Positions 16,124 to 23,614 of a DNA stretch of 64,000 bases are shown piece after piece; the first letter of the stretch is position 1, and each line of letters begins with the position of its first letter. The stretch is taken from the NCBI RefSeq assembly GCF_015752045.1, contig NZ_JADOUS010000003.1:124001-188000 (forward strand), given 5' to 3'. A model generated the notes under the pieces. That model was not told the origin of the DNA, ran no database searches, and saw nothing but the letters and a program-made list of their open reading frames with translations. Both the position numbers and the translations under genes were made by a program. Origin of the DNA: Arthrobacter_D sp015752045 (lineage in GTDB: Bacteria > Actinomycetota > Actinomycetes > Actinomycetales > Micrococcaceae).

Positions 16124-17323
16124 GTGCCGGAAGTCAGCCTCGCGGAGTTCACCCTCCTCGACATCATCCTGGTGGTGGTCCTCCTCGGATACCTGGTCGC
16201 CGGGCTCCGCAACGGGTTCCTGGTCACCCTCGGCGGCATCGCCGGCTTCGTCGCCGGGGCGGTCGCCGCCTTCTTCGCCGTACCGCTGGTCAGCGGGTGG
16301 GTGCCGGACAACCCCTGGCGCCTGATCGCGGTCATCGGCACGGTCATCGTCCTCATCATCGTCGGCCAGGGCGTCGGTTCCGCCCTCGGCGCGTCCATCC
16401 GCCGCTGGTCCGATTTCCCGCCCCTGCGCGTCATCGACCGCATCCTCGGCGGGGTGGTGAACGTCGTCGTCGCCGCCCTGGTGCTGTCGATGCTCGCCTT
16501 CAGCGTCGGGACCCTCGGGGTGCCGTTCCTGTCCCAGCAGCTCGCGTCCTCGCAGGTCATCCGGACCATCGACACGGCGACGCCCGGGCCCGTCCGCACG
16601 TGGATGGCGCAGCTGCGGTCCATCGCGGTCGACGACGGCATCCCCACCATCCTCGAGAGCGTCGGGCCCGCCACCCCCGCCGAGGTGCCCGACGCCTCGG
16701 TGGACACGCCCGAACTCGCCGACGCCGGGGCGTCGGTGGTCCGCATCACCGGTACGGCCTTCCAGTGCGGCCAGAACCAGACCGGCTCGGGCTTCGTCAT
16801 CGCGCCCGGGCGCGTCATCACGAACGCGCACGTCGTCGCCGGCGTGGACCAGCCCGTCGTCGAGGTACCGGGAGGTGGCGCGCTGCCGGGCCGGGTGGTG
16901 CAGCTCGACGCCGTCCGCGACGTCGCCGTGATCGCCGTCGACAACCTGCAGGCCCCTCCGCTGCCCCTCGGCGAGGAACTGGCGAACGGTTCGACGGCGG
17001 CGTTCGCCGGCTATCCCGCGGGCGGTCCCTACCGGATCCAACCGGCGAGCGTGCAGGGTCTGTCACCCGTGCTCGTCAACAACATCTACGGAGCGGACCC
17101 CCGGCCGTTGCAGATCTACAGCCTCGCCGCCAACGTGCAGCAGGGCAACTCCGGCGGTCCGCTGCTGGACCTGCAGGGCCGCGTGGCCGGCATCGTCTTC
17201 GCGAAGTCCACCGCGGACGCCCCGGTCGGCTACGCGCTGTCCCTCGAGGAACTGCGCCCTATCGCCGAGAGCGCCGGGAGCCTGGACGACACGGTCTCCG
17301 CAGGACAGTGCACGCGCGGATAG
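16124..17323 (+). CDS. marP: MarP-like membrane serine protease (CvpA + trypsin-like)
   Basis: 399 residues from GTG 16124, chosen because GGGGAG sits seven bases upstream. ATG 16118 and GTG 16073 are alternatives. Four transmembrane helices (about 10-130) form a CvpA domain, followed by a periplasmic chymotrypsin-like protease with His236 (TNAHVVAG), Asp267 (VRDVAVI) and Ser343 (QQGNSGGP). Cys215 and Cys396 are placed to form the disulfide known in M. tuberculosis MarP. The triad numbering almost equals that of the mycobacterial enzyme, which supports the chosen start. MarP is needed for acid and envelope-stress resistance by cleaving a peptidoglycan hydrolase. Its linkage to crp is conserved. 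Confidence 0.92.
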   Translation: MPEVSLAEFTLLDIILVVVLLGYLVAGLRNGFLVTLGGIAGFVAGAVAAFFAVPLVSGWVPDNPWRLIAVIGTVIVLIIVGQGVGSALGASIRRWSDFPPLRVIDRILGGVVNVVVAALVLSMLAFSVGTLGVPFLSQQLASSQVIRTIDTATPGPVRTWMAQLRSIAVDDGIPTILESVGPATPAEVPDASVDTPELADAGASVVRITGTAFQCGQNQTGSGFVIAPGRVITNAHVVAGVDQPVVEVPGGGALPGRVVQLDAVRDVAVIAVDNLQAPPLPLGEELANGSTAAFAGYPAGGPYRIQPASVQGLSPVLVNNIYGADPRPLQIYSLAANVQQGNSGGPLLDLQGRVAGIVFAKSTADAPVGYALSLEELRPIAESAGSLDDTVSAGQCTRG

Positions 17324-17341
17324 CCACCTGATCCGCGCGCC

Positions 17342-18346
17342 CTAGAGCCAGGCGATGGACTGCCCGTGCGGACCCGTGCGGGCCACCGTCCGTCCGTTGT
17401 GCTGCAGCACGAACAGGCCGTCCTGCTCGCCGGGCGCAGGCCGCATGGCGCCGGGCACGCCGGTCAGCGTGCGGTGGCCCTCGTGGGACAGCCAGTGCAC
17501 CGGGCGGGTTCGGTCCGCCGCGAGCCTCAGCATGGTGCCGGCGAAGCGGTCCCGGCCGGCCTGGTCGAGGTAGGCGAGCACTGCACTGTGGAACACGACG
17601 ACGACGGCGTCCTGCGGGGCGCGCTCGACGAGCGGCTCGATGTGCTCGTTCAGGTCACCCCTGACCAGCAGCGGCGGATCCGCCCGGACCACGCCGAGGG
17701 CGGCGCGCAGGCGCTCGGCCCGGAAACCGTGCTCCGGCCAGACGAGCGCCTCGAGCCACCGGACGTCGTCGTCGTTCCGCGCGTCGAGCGGATTCAGGTC
17801 GATGCCCGCCCGCCAGGCCACCTCGGGCAGCCGCGAGGGCAGCGGCACGTCCCCGGACACCGCGCACTCGAGGGGAGGGACCGGTGACCCGGCGGTCGGT
17901 TCGAGCCTCGGGCCCGGCGTGTAGGCGTACGCGTACCGATCCGGGTAGAGGCAGGCACCGGCCGACGCGCCGACCTCGATGAGTGCGAGCGGACGGCCCT
18001 CCACGGCACTGATGGAGGCGAGGAGCGGAAGCAGGACGGCGCACCGTCCGGCCTCGTTGGTCTGGGTGTTCCGGCTCTCCATGACTGCCCGGATGGACGC
18101 CCACTCGGCGAGGACGAAGGAACGGAAGGCGGCGTAGTCGCCCAGCGGCACCCCGACGAAGCGTGTCGCACCGAGGAACAGGACCGGCTGGCGTCGGTGG
18201 GGCGGCAGGGTGTCGAGGAGGGCGAGGAGTTCGCCGTCGTCGCTGATGCCCGTGCACCACTCGTCGTAGAGCGGCGAGTAGCCTCGCGCCTCCACCTCCG
18301 CGAAGCGGTGGTAACGCTCGGCGGTGGTCGCTTCTGTCTCCGACAT
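17342..18346 (-). CDS. DUF2332-family protein
   Basis: 334 residues from ATG 18346, with AGGAGG four bases upstream. Typical DUF2332 features: an N-terminal YSPLYDEWCTGI, FRSFVLAEW, the central glycine-rich LIEVGASAGACLYPDRY, a CVSGDVPLP-like block (here AVSGDVPLP), GIDLNPLDARNDDDVRWLEALVWPEH and VVVFHSAVLAYL. The EVGASAG segment and following order suggest a Rossmann-like, methyltransferase-related fold, but no activity is known for the family. Soluble. It converges on marP with only 18 bases between stops and is divergent from dppA. Confidence 0.87.
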   Translation of the reverse strand: MSETEATTAERYHRFAEVEARGYSPLYDEWCTGISDDGELLALLDTLPPHRRQPVLFLGATRFVGVPLGDYAAFRSFVLAEWASIRAVMESRNTQTNEAGRCAVLLPLLASISAVEGRPLALIEVGASAGACLYPDRYAYAYTPGPRLEPTAGSPVPPLECAVSGDVPLPSRLPEVAWRAGIDLNPLDARNDDDVRWLEALVWPEHGFRAERLRAALGVVRADPPLLVRGDLNEHIEPLVERAPQDAVVVVFHSAVLAYLDQAGRDRFAGTMLRLAADRTRPVHWLSHEGHRTLTGVPGAMRPAPGEQDGLFVLQHNGRTVARTGPHGQSIAWL

Positions 18347-18405
18347 CGGTCCTCCTGGTCCGCGGATATGTCCCGCCGGTGCATCGACACGGCGCGCGAT
18401 ACCAA

Positions 18406-18461
18406 ATCGTAACCACCAGGACCCCCGAAATACTGCCTGCGCCCCTTCCGGAAGTTAGGCT
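18406..18461. promoter_or_regulatory. Divergent promoter elements for DUF2332 and dppA
   Basis: On the minus strand TACGAT (18406-18411) is a candidate -10 for the DUF2332 gene. On the plus strand TAGGCT (18456-18461) is a candidate -10 for dppA, giving a leader of about 80 bases. Neither has a strong -35. Confidence 0.4.
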
Positions 18462-18548
18462 CGTCACACCTATCAGCGCGTTGGCCGACGCGATCCGCAG
18501 GGATACGGGCACATGCGCCAGGAATCACTCGTCACCAGGGAGTAATAC

Positions 18549-20243
18549 ATGTCTAACCGAGGCACATCCGTGCGCGGCGCAGGTTTCGTGAGGAAACGCG
18601 CTGCGCTCACTGCCGGAATCTCCATCGCCGCACTCCTCCTCACGGGCTGCGTCCAGAGCCAGCGCGAGGAGGACACCGGAGCCGAGGGCGATTCCGCCGT
18701 CGACTCCACCTTCGTCTTCGCCGCATCCTCCGACCCGAAGTCCCTCGACCCCGCGTTCGCGAGCGACGGCGAGTCCTTCCGCGTCAGCCGGCAGATCTTC
18801 GAGGGCCTCGTGGGCGTCGAACCCGGCACCGCCGACCCCGCACCGCTGCTCGCGGAGTCCTGGGAGACGGCCGAGGACGGCCTGTCCACGGTCTTCCAGC
18901 TCAAGGAAGGCGTCACCTTCCACGACGGCACGCCGTTCAACGCGGAGGCCGTCTGCTTCAACTTCGACCGCTGGTACAACTGGACCGGCATCCAGCAGGC
19001 CGAATCGACGTCGTACTACTACGGGTCGCTGTTCCGGGGCTTCGCCGACAGCCCCGAGGAGGCCGTCTACAAGTCCTGTGAGGCCAACGGGGACAATGAA
19101 GTCACCATCAACCTCGCCAAGCCGTTCGCCGGGTTCATCCCCGCGCTGTCGCTGCCGGCCTTCGGGATGCAGAGCCCGACGGCGCTCGAGGAGTACGCGG
19201 CCGACGACATCGGCGGCACCGCAGAGGCCCCGTCGCTGAGCGAATACGCCCTCGGCCACCCCGTGGGCACGGGTCCCTTCAAGTTCGATTCGTGGAACGT
19301 CGGCCAGCAGCTCGAGATCTCGATCTACGACGACTACTGGGGCGACAAGGGCCAGATCACCAAGACGATCTTCCGCATCATCGACGATCCGCAGGCACGC
19401 CGCCAGGCCCTCGAGGCCGGGGACATCGACGGCTACGACCTCGTCGCTCCCGCCGACACGCAGTCCCTCAAGGACGCCGGCTACAACATCACCGCCCGGG
19501 ACCCCTTCACGATCCTCTACCTGGGCATGAACCAGGCCATCCCCGAGCTCAAGGACCCGAAGGTCCGCGAGGCCATCGCCCACGCGATCGACAAGGAAGC
19601 CCTCGTGGCGCAGACCCTGCCCGAAGGCACCAAGGTCGCCACGCAGTTCATCCCCGACGTCGTCGACGGATACAACGAGGACATCACCACCTACGATTTC
19701 GACCCCGAGCGCGCCAAGGAACTGCTCGCCGAGGCGGGCTACCCCGACGGCTTCGAGGTCACGTTCAACTACCCGACGAACGTCTCCCGTCCGTACATGC
19801 CCACGCCGGAGCAGGTCTTCACCAACCTGCAGGCCCAGCTCAGCGACGTGGGCATCACGGTCAAGCCGGCTCCCGCCGCCTGGTCGCCCGACTACCTGAA
19901 CCAGATCCAGGCGACGCCCGACCACGGCCTGCACCTGCTCGGCTGGACGGGCGACTACAACGACACCGACAACTTCATCGGCGTCTTCTTCGGTCAGGAG
20001 AAGCAGGAGTTCGGCTTCGACAACCCCGAGCTCTTCGCGGCCCTCGACGAGGCCCGTGGGATCAGCGATCGCGACGAGCAGACCGAGCTGTACAAGGAGA
20101 TCAACGAGCAGATCGCCGAGTTCAACCCGGCCATCCCGCTCGCCCACCCCGCTCCGTCGCTGGCGTTCGCGCCGCGCGTCACCTCCTACCCTGCGAGCCC
20201 CGTCAACGACGAGGTCTTCACGGACATCGAGCTGAGCGAGTAG
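18549..20243 (+). CDS. dppA: Dipeptide/oligopeptide ABC transporter substrate-binding lipoprotein
   Basis: 564 residues. The N-terminus (RKRAALTAGISIAALLLTGC) is a lipoprotein signal with lipobox LLTGC, so the mature protein is tethered by the Cys at about residue 35. SBP family 5 features follow: SSDPKSLDPAFASDGES, IFEGLVGVEPG, LAESWETAEDG, FQLKEGVTFHDGTPFNAEAV and HPVGTGPFKFDSWN. It captures peptides outside the membrane and passes them to DppBC. An AGGGAG ribosome site precedes the ATG. It is followed by a strong hairpin and then dppB, the usual layout for overexpressing the binding protein. Linked to dppBC and, across an insertion, to the dppDF ATPase. Confidence 0.95.
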   Translation: MSNRGTSVRGAGFVRKRAALTAGISIAALLLTGCVQSQREEDTGAEGDSAVDSTFVFAASSDPKSLDPAFASDGESFRVSRQIFEGLVGVEPGTADPAPLLAESWETAEDGLSTVFQLKEGVTFHDGTPFNAEAVCFNFDRWYNWTGIQQAESTSYYYGSLFRGFADSPEEAVYKSCEANGDNEVTINLAKPFAGFIPALSLPAFGMQSPTALEEYAADDIGGTAEAPSLSEYALGHPVGTGPFKFDSWNVGQQLEISIYDDYWGDKGQITKTIFRIIDDPQARRQALEAGDIDGYDLVAPADTQSLKDAGYNITARDPFTILYLGMNQAIPELKDPKVREAIAHAIDKEALVAQTLPEGTKVATQFIPDVVDGYNEDITTYDFDPERAKELLAEAGYPDGFEVTFNYPTNVSRPYMPTPEQVFTNLQAQLSDVGITVKPAPAAWSPDYLNQIQATPDHGLHLLGWTGDYNDTDNFIGVFFGQEKQEFGFDNPELFAALDEARGISDRDEQTELYKEINEQIAEFNPAIPLAHPAPSLAFAPRVTSYPASPVNDEVFTDIELSE

Positions 20244-20258
20244 CACCACCACGCAGCG

Positions 20259-20290
20259 CGGGCCGGCCACTGATCCCGGTGGCCGGCCCG
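20259..20290 (+). terminator. Attenuator hairpin between dppA and dppB
   Basis: A perfect 12-bp GC stem (20259-20270 with 20279-20290) with an eight-base loop. It extends further with one mismatch (from about 20255 to 20294). No poly-T tail follows, so it may act as a partial terminator or an RNA-stabilising 3' end for dppA mRNA. Confidence 0.65.
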
Positions 20291-20339
20291 TGCTGTCCTA
20301 CCCCCGCCCGGCATCCCGGTTCACCCGGAAGGATCCCCA

Positions 20340-21344
20340 GTGTTACGCGTCATCGGTAAGCGGCTAGCCCTGCTCATCCCCACCCTGTTCGGCCTGTCCA
20401 TCCTGCTGTTCCTGTGGGTGCGCAATCTCCCCGGCGGCCCGGCCACCGCCCTGCTCGGTGAGAAGGCCACTCCGGAAGCCATCGCCCGGATCAACGAACT
20501 GTACGGGTTCGACCGCCCGCTGATCACCCAGTACCTGACCTATATGGGCAAGCTGCTCCAGGGGGACTTCGGGGTCTCGATCAACACCGGACGCCCCGTG
20601 CTGGAGGAGTTCGCCACCCGGTTCCCGGCCACCGTCGAACTGACGATCGTCGCCCTGATCTTCGCCATCGGCGTCGGTGTGCCCCTCGGCTACCTCGCGG
20701 CGAGGCACAACGGCCGGTTCATCGATCACAGCTCGGTGGTCCTCAGCCTGATCGGAATCACCGTCCCGGTCTTCTTCCTCGCGTTCATCCTCAAGTACCT
20801 GTTCGCGATCCAGTGGTCGCTCCTGCCCCCGGACGGACGGCAGGACCCGCGGATGGATGCCACGCACTACACACAGTTCTACGTGCTGGACGGCCTGCTG
20901 ACCGGTGAGTACGACGCCGCCTGGGACGCATTCCTGCACCTGATCCTGCCCGCGCTCGCCCTCGGCACCATCCCGCTGGCGATCATCGTCCGCATCACGC
21001 GTGCCTCGGTCCTCGAGGTGCAGAACGCGGACTACGTGCGCACCGCCCGCGCCAAGGGGCTCAAGGAGAGCACCATCCGCGGCAGCTTCATCCTGCGGAA
21101 CGCGATGCTCCCCGTCGTCACGACGATCGGCCTCCAGCTGGGCCTGCTCATCTCCGGTGCGGTGCTGACCGAGACGGTCTTCGCCTTCAACGGGATCGGC
21201 CGGTTCCTGCGGGACGCCATCTTCGGGCTGGACTACCCGGTCCTCCAGGGCTTCATCATCTTCATCGCCGTCCTCTACGCGCTGATCAACCTGATCGTCG
21301 ACCTCTCCTACTCCGTCATCGACCCGAGGGTGCGTGTGCAATGA
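20340..21344 (+). CDS. dppB: Peptide ABC transporter permease, DppB type
   Basis: 334 residues from GTG 20340, with GGAAGGA upstream. Six transmembrane helices. The N-terminus (RLALLIPTLFGLSILLFLWVRNLPGGPA) is typical of DppB/OppB. The binding-protein-dependent transport loop EAA motif is RTARAKGLKESTIRGSFILRNAMLPVV, and the C-terminal DLSYSVIDPRVRV is family-standard. Forms the membrane channel with DppC. The stop overlaps the dppC ATG (ATGA), so the two are translationally coupled. Confidence 0.95.
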   Translation: MLRVIGKRLALLIPTLFGLSILLFLWVRNLPGGPATALLGEKATPEAIARINELYGFDRPLITQYLTYMGKLLQGDFGVSINTGRPVLEEFATRFPATVELTIVALIFAIGVGVPLGYLAARHNGRFIDHSSVVLSLIGITVPVFFLAFILKYLFAIQWSLLPPDGRQDPRMDATHYTQFYVLDGLLTGEYDAAWDAFLHLILPALALGTIPLAIIVRITRASVLEVQNADYVRTARAKGLKESTIRGSFILRNAMLPVVTTIGLQLGLLISGAVLTETVFAFNGIGRFLRDAIFGLDYPVLQGFIIFIAVLYALINLIVDLSYSVIDPRVRVQ

Positions 21345-22282
21345 GTACCATCCTGCCCCCCGCCGCCGGCGGCTCCGTGGCCCCGACCGATCCCGCCGTC
21401 GACACCGGGCGCGGCACCGGCCTGTGGAAGGACGCCTATCTCCGGCTGCGCCGGAACCCCCAGGCGATCGTCGGCGCCGTCATCATCGGGCTCTTCCTGC
21501 TCGTGGCCATCCTCGCCCCAATCCTCGCGCCCTACGGCGGCGACGAGCTCCCGGGACGCACGTCCATCACCCCCACCAGCATCCCCGGTCCGGGCGAGAT
21601 CGACGGATTCCCGCTGGGACTGGACCGCTTCGGCGGAGACGTCCTCAGCAAGCTCATCTGGGGCGCCCGGGCGTCACTGCTGATCGGCGTCGTCTCGACG
21701 GCGCTCGGCCTCGCGGGCGGCATGCTGCTCGGCGTCCTGGCCGGCGGCCTCGGCGGCTGGGTGGACAGCGCGATCATGCGGTTCGTGGACATCCTGCTGT
21801 CCGTCCCCAGCCTCCTCCTCGCCGTCAGCATCGCCGCGATGCTGGGCCAGAGCACCTATGCGATCATGATCGCCATCGGCGTCTCGCAGATCCCCATCTT
21901 CGCGCGGCTCCTGCGCTCCACGATGCTGTCGCAGCGGGGCGCCGACTACATCCTCGCGGCGCAGACCCTCGGCCTCAGCCGCCGGACGATCACGATGAGC
22001 CACCTGCTGCCGAACAGCATGGGGCCCGTGATCGTGCAGGCCACCCTCAGCCTCGCCACCGCCGTGATCGACGCTGCTGCGCTGGCCTACCTCGGCCTCG
22101 GTGGCGGGCTGCCGCAGACCGCCGAGTGGGGACGCATGCTCACCTACGCGCAGGCGGAGCTCGGCGTCGCCCCGCAGCTCGCCTTCCTCCCGGGTGCGTG
22201 CATCGTCATCACGGCGCTGGGCTTCACCCTGCTGGGCGAGTCGCTGCGCGAGGCCCTCGACCCGAAGACCCGCATGAAGTAG
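21341..22282 (+). CDS. dppC: Peptide ABC transporter permease, DppC type
   Basis: 313 residues. An N-terminal cytoplasmic stretch of about 35 residues precedes RLRRNPQAIVGAVIIGLFLLVAILAPILAPYG, the DppC/OppC N-terminal signature. It also carries the segment GLDRFGGDVLSKLIWGARASLLIG and an EAA loop (ADYILAAQTLGLSRRTITMSHLLPNS). Six helices. Partner of DppB in the cytoplasmic membrane. Last gene of the plus-strand dpp transcript; the ATPase lies downstream on the other strand, beyond a DUF5996 gene and the retron. Confidence 0.95.
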   Translation: MSTILPPAAGGSVAPTDPAVDTGRGTGLWKDAYLRLRRNPQAIVGAVIIGLFLLVAILAPILAPYGGDELPGRTSITPTSIPGPGEIDGFPLGLDRFGGDVLSKLIWGARASLLIGVVSTALGLAGGMLLGVLAGGLGGWVDSAIMRFVDILLSVPSLLLAVSIAAMLGQSTYAIMIAIGVSQIPIFARLLRSTMLSQRGADYILAAQTLGLSRRTITMSHLLPNSMGPVIVQATLSLATAVIDAAALAYLGLGGGLPQTAEWGRMLTYAQAELGVAPQLAFLPGACIVITALGFTLLGESLREALDPKTRMK

Positions 22283-22302
22283 CCCCTTCCGATGCGGACT
22301 AC

Positions 22303-22332
22303 GCGGCCACCAGCCTCCGGGCCGGTGGCCGC
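22303..22332. terminator. Hairpin terminator between dppC and DUF5996 gene
   Basis: A perfect 9-bp stem (22303-22311 with 22324-22332) around a 12-base loop. It lies between the convergent dppC and DUF5996 genes. It lacks a T-tract, so it may act in both directions or rely on Rho. Confidence 0.55.
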
Positions 22333-22348
22333 TCCCGCGTCCGGGCGG

Positions 22349-23305
22349 TCAGCGGGCGTGCACGTCCAGCCGCTGCGGGTCCGTCAGGAGACCGCCGTCC
22401 CAGCCGCCCGTCGTCGCGGCGGCGTCATACGTGGCTCGCAGGAACGCGAGCAGCGCCGCATCCGGGTCGGCAGCCGTGCGGACGGCTTCGTAGGGCAGGA
22501 GGAACTGGCGGAAGTCGGTGCTGTACGATGCACCCCCGACGCCGATCTGCACGTCGCGGTAGCCCTCGGGTTCCGGGTAGGCGTACGAGTAGAACGCGCC
22601 TTCCTCGCCGCCGCCGGGCCAGAATCCGCAGCTCGAGAGTTCGTGCGAGTAGCCCTCCTCCATGACCCAGTCCGCGCAGTTCGGGGCGCCCCCGGGATGG
22701 GTGGGTGCCGGCCGCCCCGAGAACCGTGTGCAGGCGAGGTCCATGCCTCCCCAGAAGAAGTGCACGGGGCTCACCTTGCCGAGGAACTCGGCCCGGAAGC
22801 GCGTGAGGACCCGCTCGGCCTGGATGAGCTGGTGCCAGAACGCCGTGACGGCGACGGGATCGTAGGATGCGTGCTCGTGGTCCTCGGCGAAGGGCACGGC
22901 CGGATCCACCTCCGTCGGGACCGGCCGGATCGGTGCGTCGATCCGCAGCCCGGCGAGCGCCGCCATGGTCCGCTCGTGGAACCGGGCCACGGACTGCGGT
23001 TCGAGGGGGACGCTGCGGTCCTCGCCCGAACTGGTGCGCACCAGCAGGCGGTGGTCCACGACGTCGAACTCCAGGTCGAACATGCCGTTGCCGTAGGGGA
23101 TCGACGACGTCCCCCAGCCGCGCGGCGTCACGTAGAACGGCACCTGCCACCAGTGGTTGATGAGGGGAGCGTGGGCCATCCGGACCTTGCCGACGACCTG
23201 GAACCACAGGTGCAGCGTGTCCCGGGTGTCGTGCCAGTCCTCGACCCGGAGTCCGGGCCAGCCGCCTGCCGTCGTCGTCCCGCTCATGGTGCCCTGCCCG
23301 CTCAT
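22349..23305 (-). CDS. DUF5996-family protein
   Basis: 318 residues from ATG 23305, preferred because GGAGGT lies four bases upstream; ATGs at 23323 and 23287 are weaker. The N-terminal motif WHDTRDTLHLWFQVVGKVR, then NHWWQVPFYVTPRGWGTSSIPYG, matches DUF5996 as I recall it. Later segments are FFWGGMDLACTRFSGR, SSCGFWPGG and YSTDFRQFLLPYEAVR. No membrane segment or signal peptide; function unknown. It is divergent from the retron, with the candidate msr-msd starting about 100 bases from its start codon, and it interrupts the dpp region. The family is common outside retron contexts, so it is not assumed to be an effector. Confidence 0.85.
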   Translation of the reverse strand: MSGQGTMSGTTTAGGWPGLRVEDWHDTRDTLHLWFQVVGKVRMAHAPLINHWWQVPFYVTPRGWGTSSIPYGNGMFDLEFDVVDHRLLVRTSSGEDRSVPLEPQSVARFHERTMAALAGLRIDAPIRPVPTEVDPAVPFAEDHEHASYDPVAVTAFWHQLIQAERVLTRFRAEFLGKVSPVHFFWGGMDLACTRFSGRPAPTHPGGAPNCADWVMEEGYSHELSSCGFWPGGGEEGAFYSYAYPEPEGYRDVQIGVGGASYSTDFRQFLLPYEAVRTAADPDAALLAFLRATYDAAATTGGWDGGLLTDPQRLDVHAR

Positions 23306-23408
23306 GGTGACCTCCGGCGTCATCGTGTGCTGCCAATCTATGCGCCCGTCCAGGTGCTCGTACAGGGAGGGACGATGCGAGGCCGGGGCCGCTTGCTAGG
23401 GGGGCAGC
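23306..23408 (+). other. Divergent upstream region before the retron RNA
   Basis: No gene is supported here. It must carry the promoter of the retron RNA and of the divergent DUF5996 gene. I could not identify a convincing -10/-35 pair; GACGAT at 23371-23376 is only a weak candidate. Confidence 0.35.
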
Positions 23409-23567
23409 GACGGACCCCGGCCGAGGCGGAACGCGTACGCTGTGCGCGTTCCTCTCCGGGGCTACCCCGGGGCACGCAGACCGACCGGCACAGGGCGCCT
23501 CTGGCGCCCGACTGCGCTCCGCGCAGCTCAGCGCCCGAACAGAGGGACAGGTCGGCCGGGGTCCGTC
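23409..23567 (+). ncRNA. Candidate retron msr-msd RNA
   Basis: A perfect 16-bp inverted repeat (23409-23424 with 23552-23567, starting GACGGACCCC) brackets 127 bases. Inside lie four compact hairpins: 23428-23452 (8 perfect base pairs, 11 with an inner wobble, loop GCT); 23454-23472 (8 bp with one wobble, loop CTA); 23493-23509 (7 bp, loop TCT); and 23512-23526 (6 bp, loop TCC). The outer repeats correspond to retron a1/a2, and G residues just inside a1 (23425-23426) could supply the branching guanosine. The first two hairpins suit msr and the last two suit msd, but the msr/msd boundary is inferred. The 3' arm ends 44 bases before the reverse transcriptase ATG. The geometry matches known retrons; expression and msDNA are untested. 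Confidence 0.72.
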
Positions 23568-23587
23568 ACACCGCCTCAGGGAGACAC

Positions 23588-23614
23588 ATGCAGGTTCGGC
23601 AGGGGGAGCCATGA
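23588..23614 (+). CDS. Possible 8-codon leader peptide coupled to the RT gene
   Basis: ATG 23588 opens MQVRQGEP and stops at TGA 23612-23614, overlapping the reverse transcriptase ATG at 23611. AGGGAG at 23578-23583 is a good ribosome site for it. It could couple RT translation to ribosomes entering just after the retron RNA, or be chance. Confidence 0.3.
   Translation: MQVRQGEP

Noticed and set aside
22292..23614. 440-residue plus-strand open frame through DUF5996 and into the retron RNA
   Set aside because: It is antisense to a clear gene and low complexity; only its last eight codons from ATG 23588 are kept as a possible leader.
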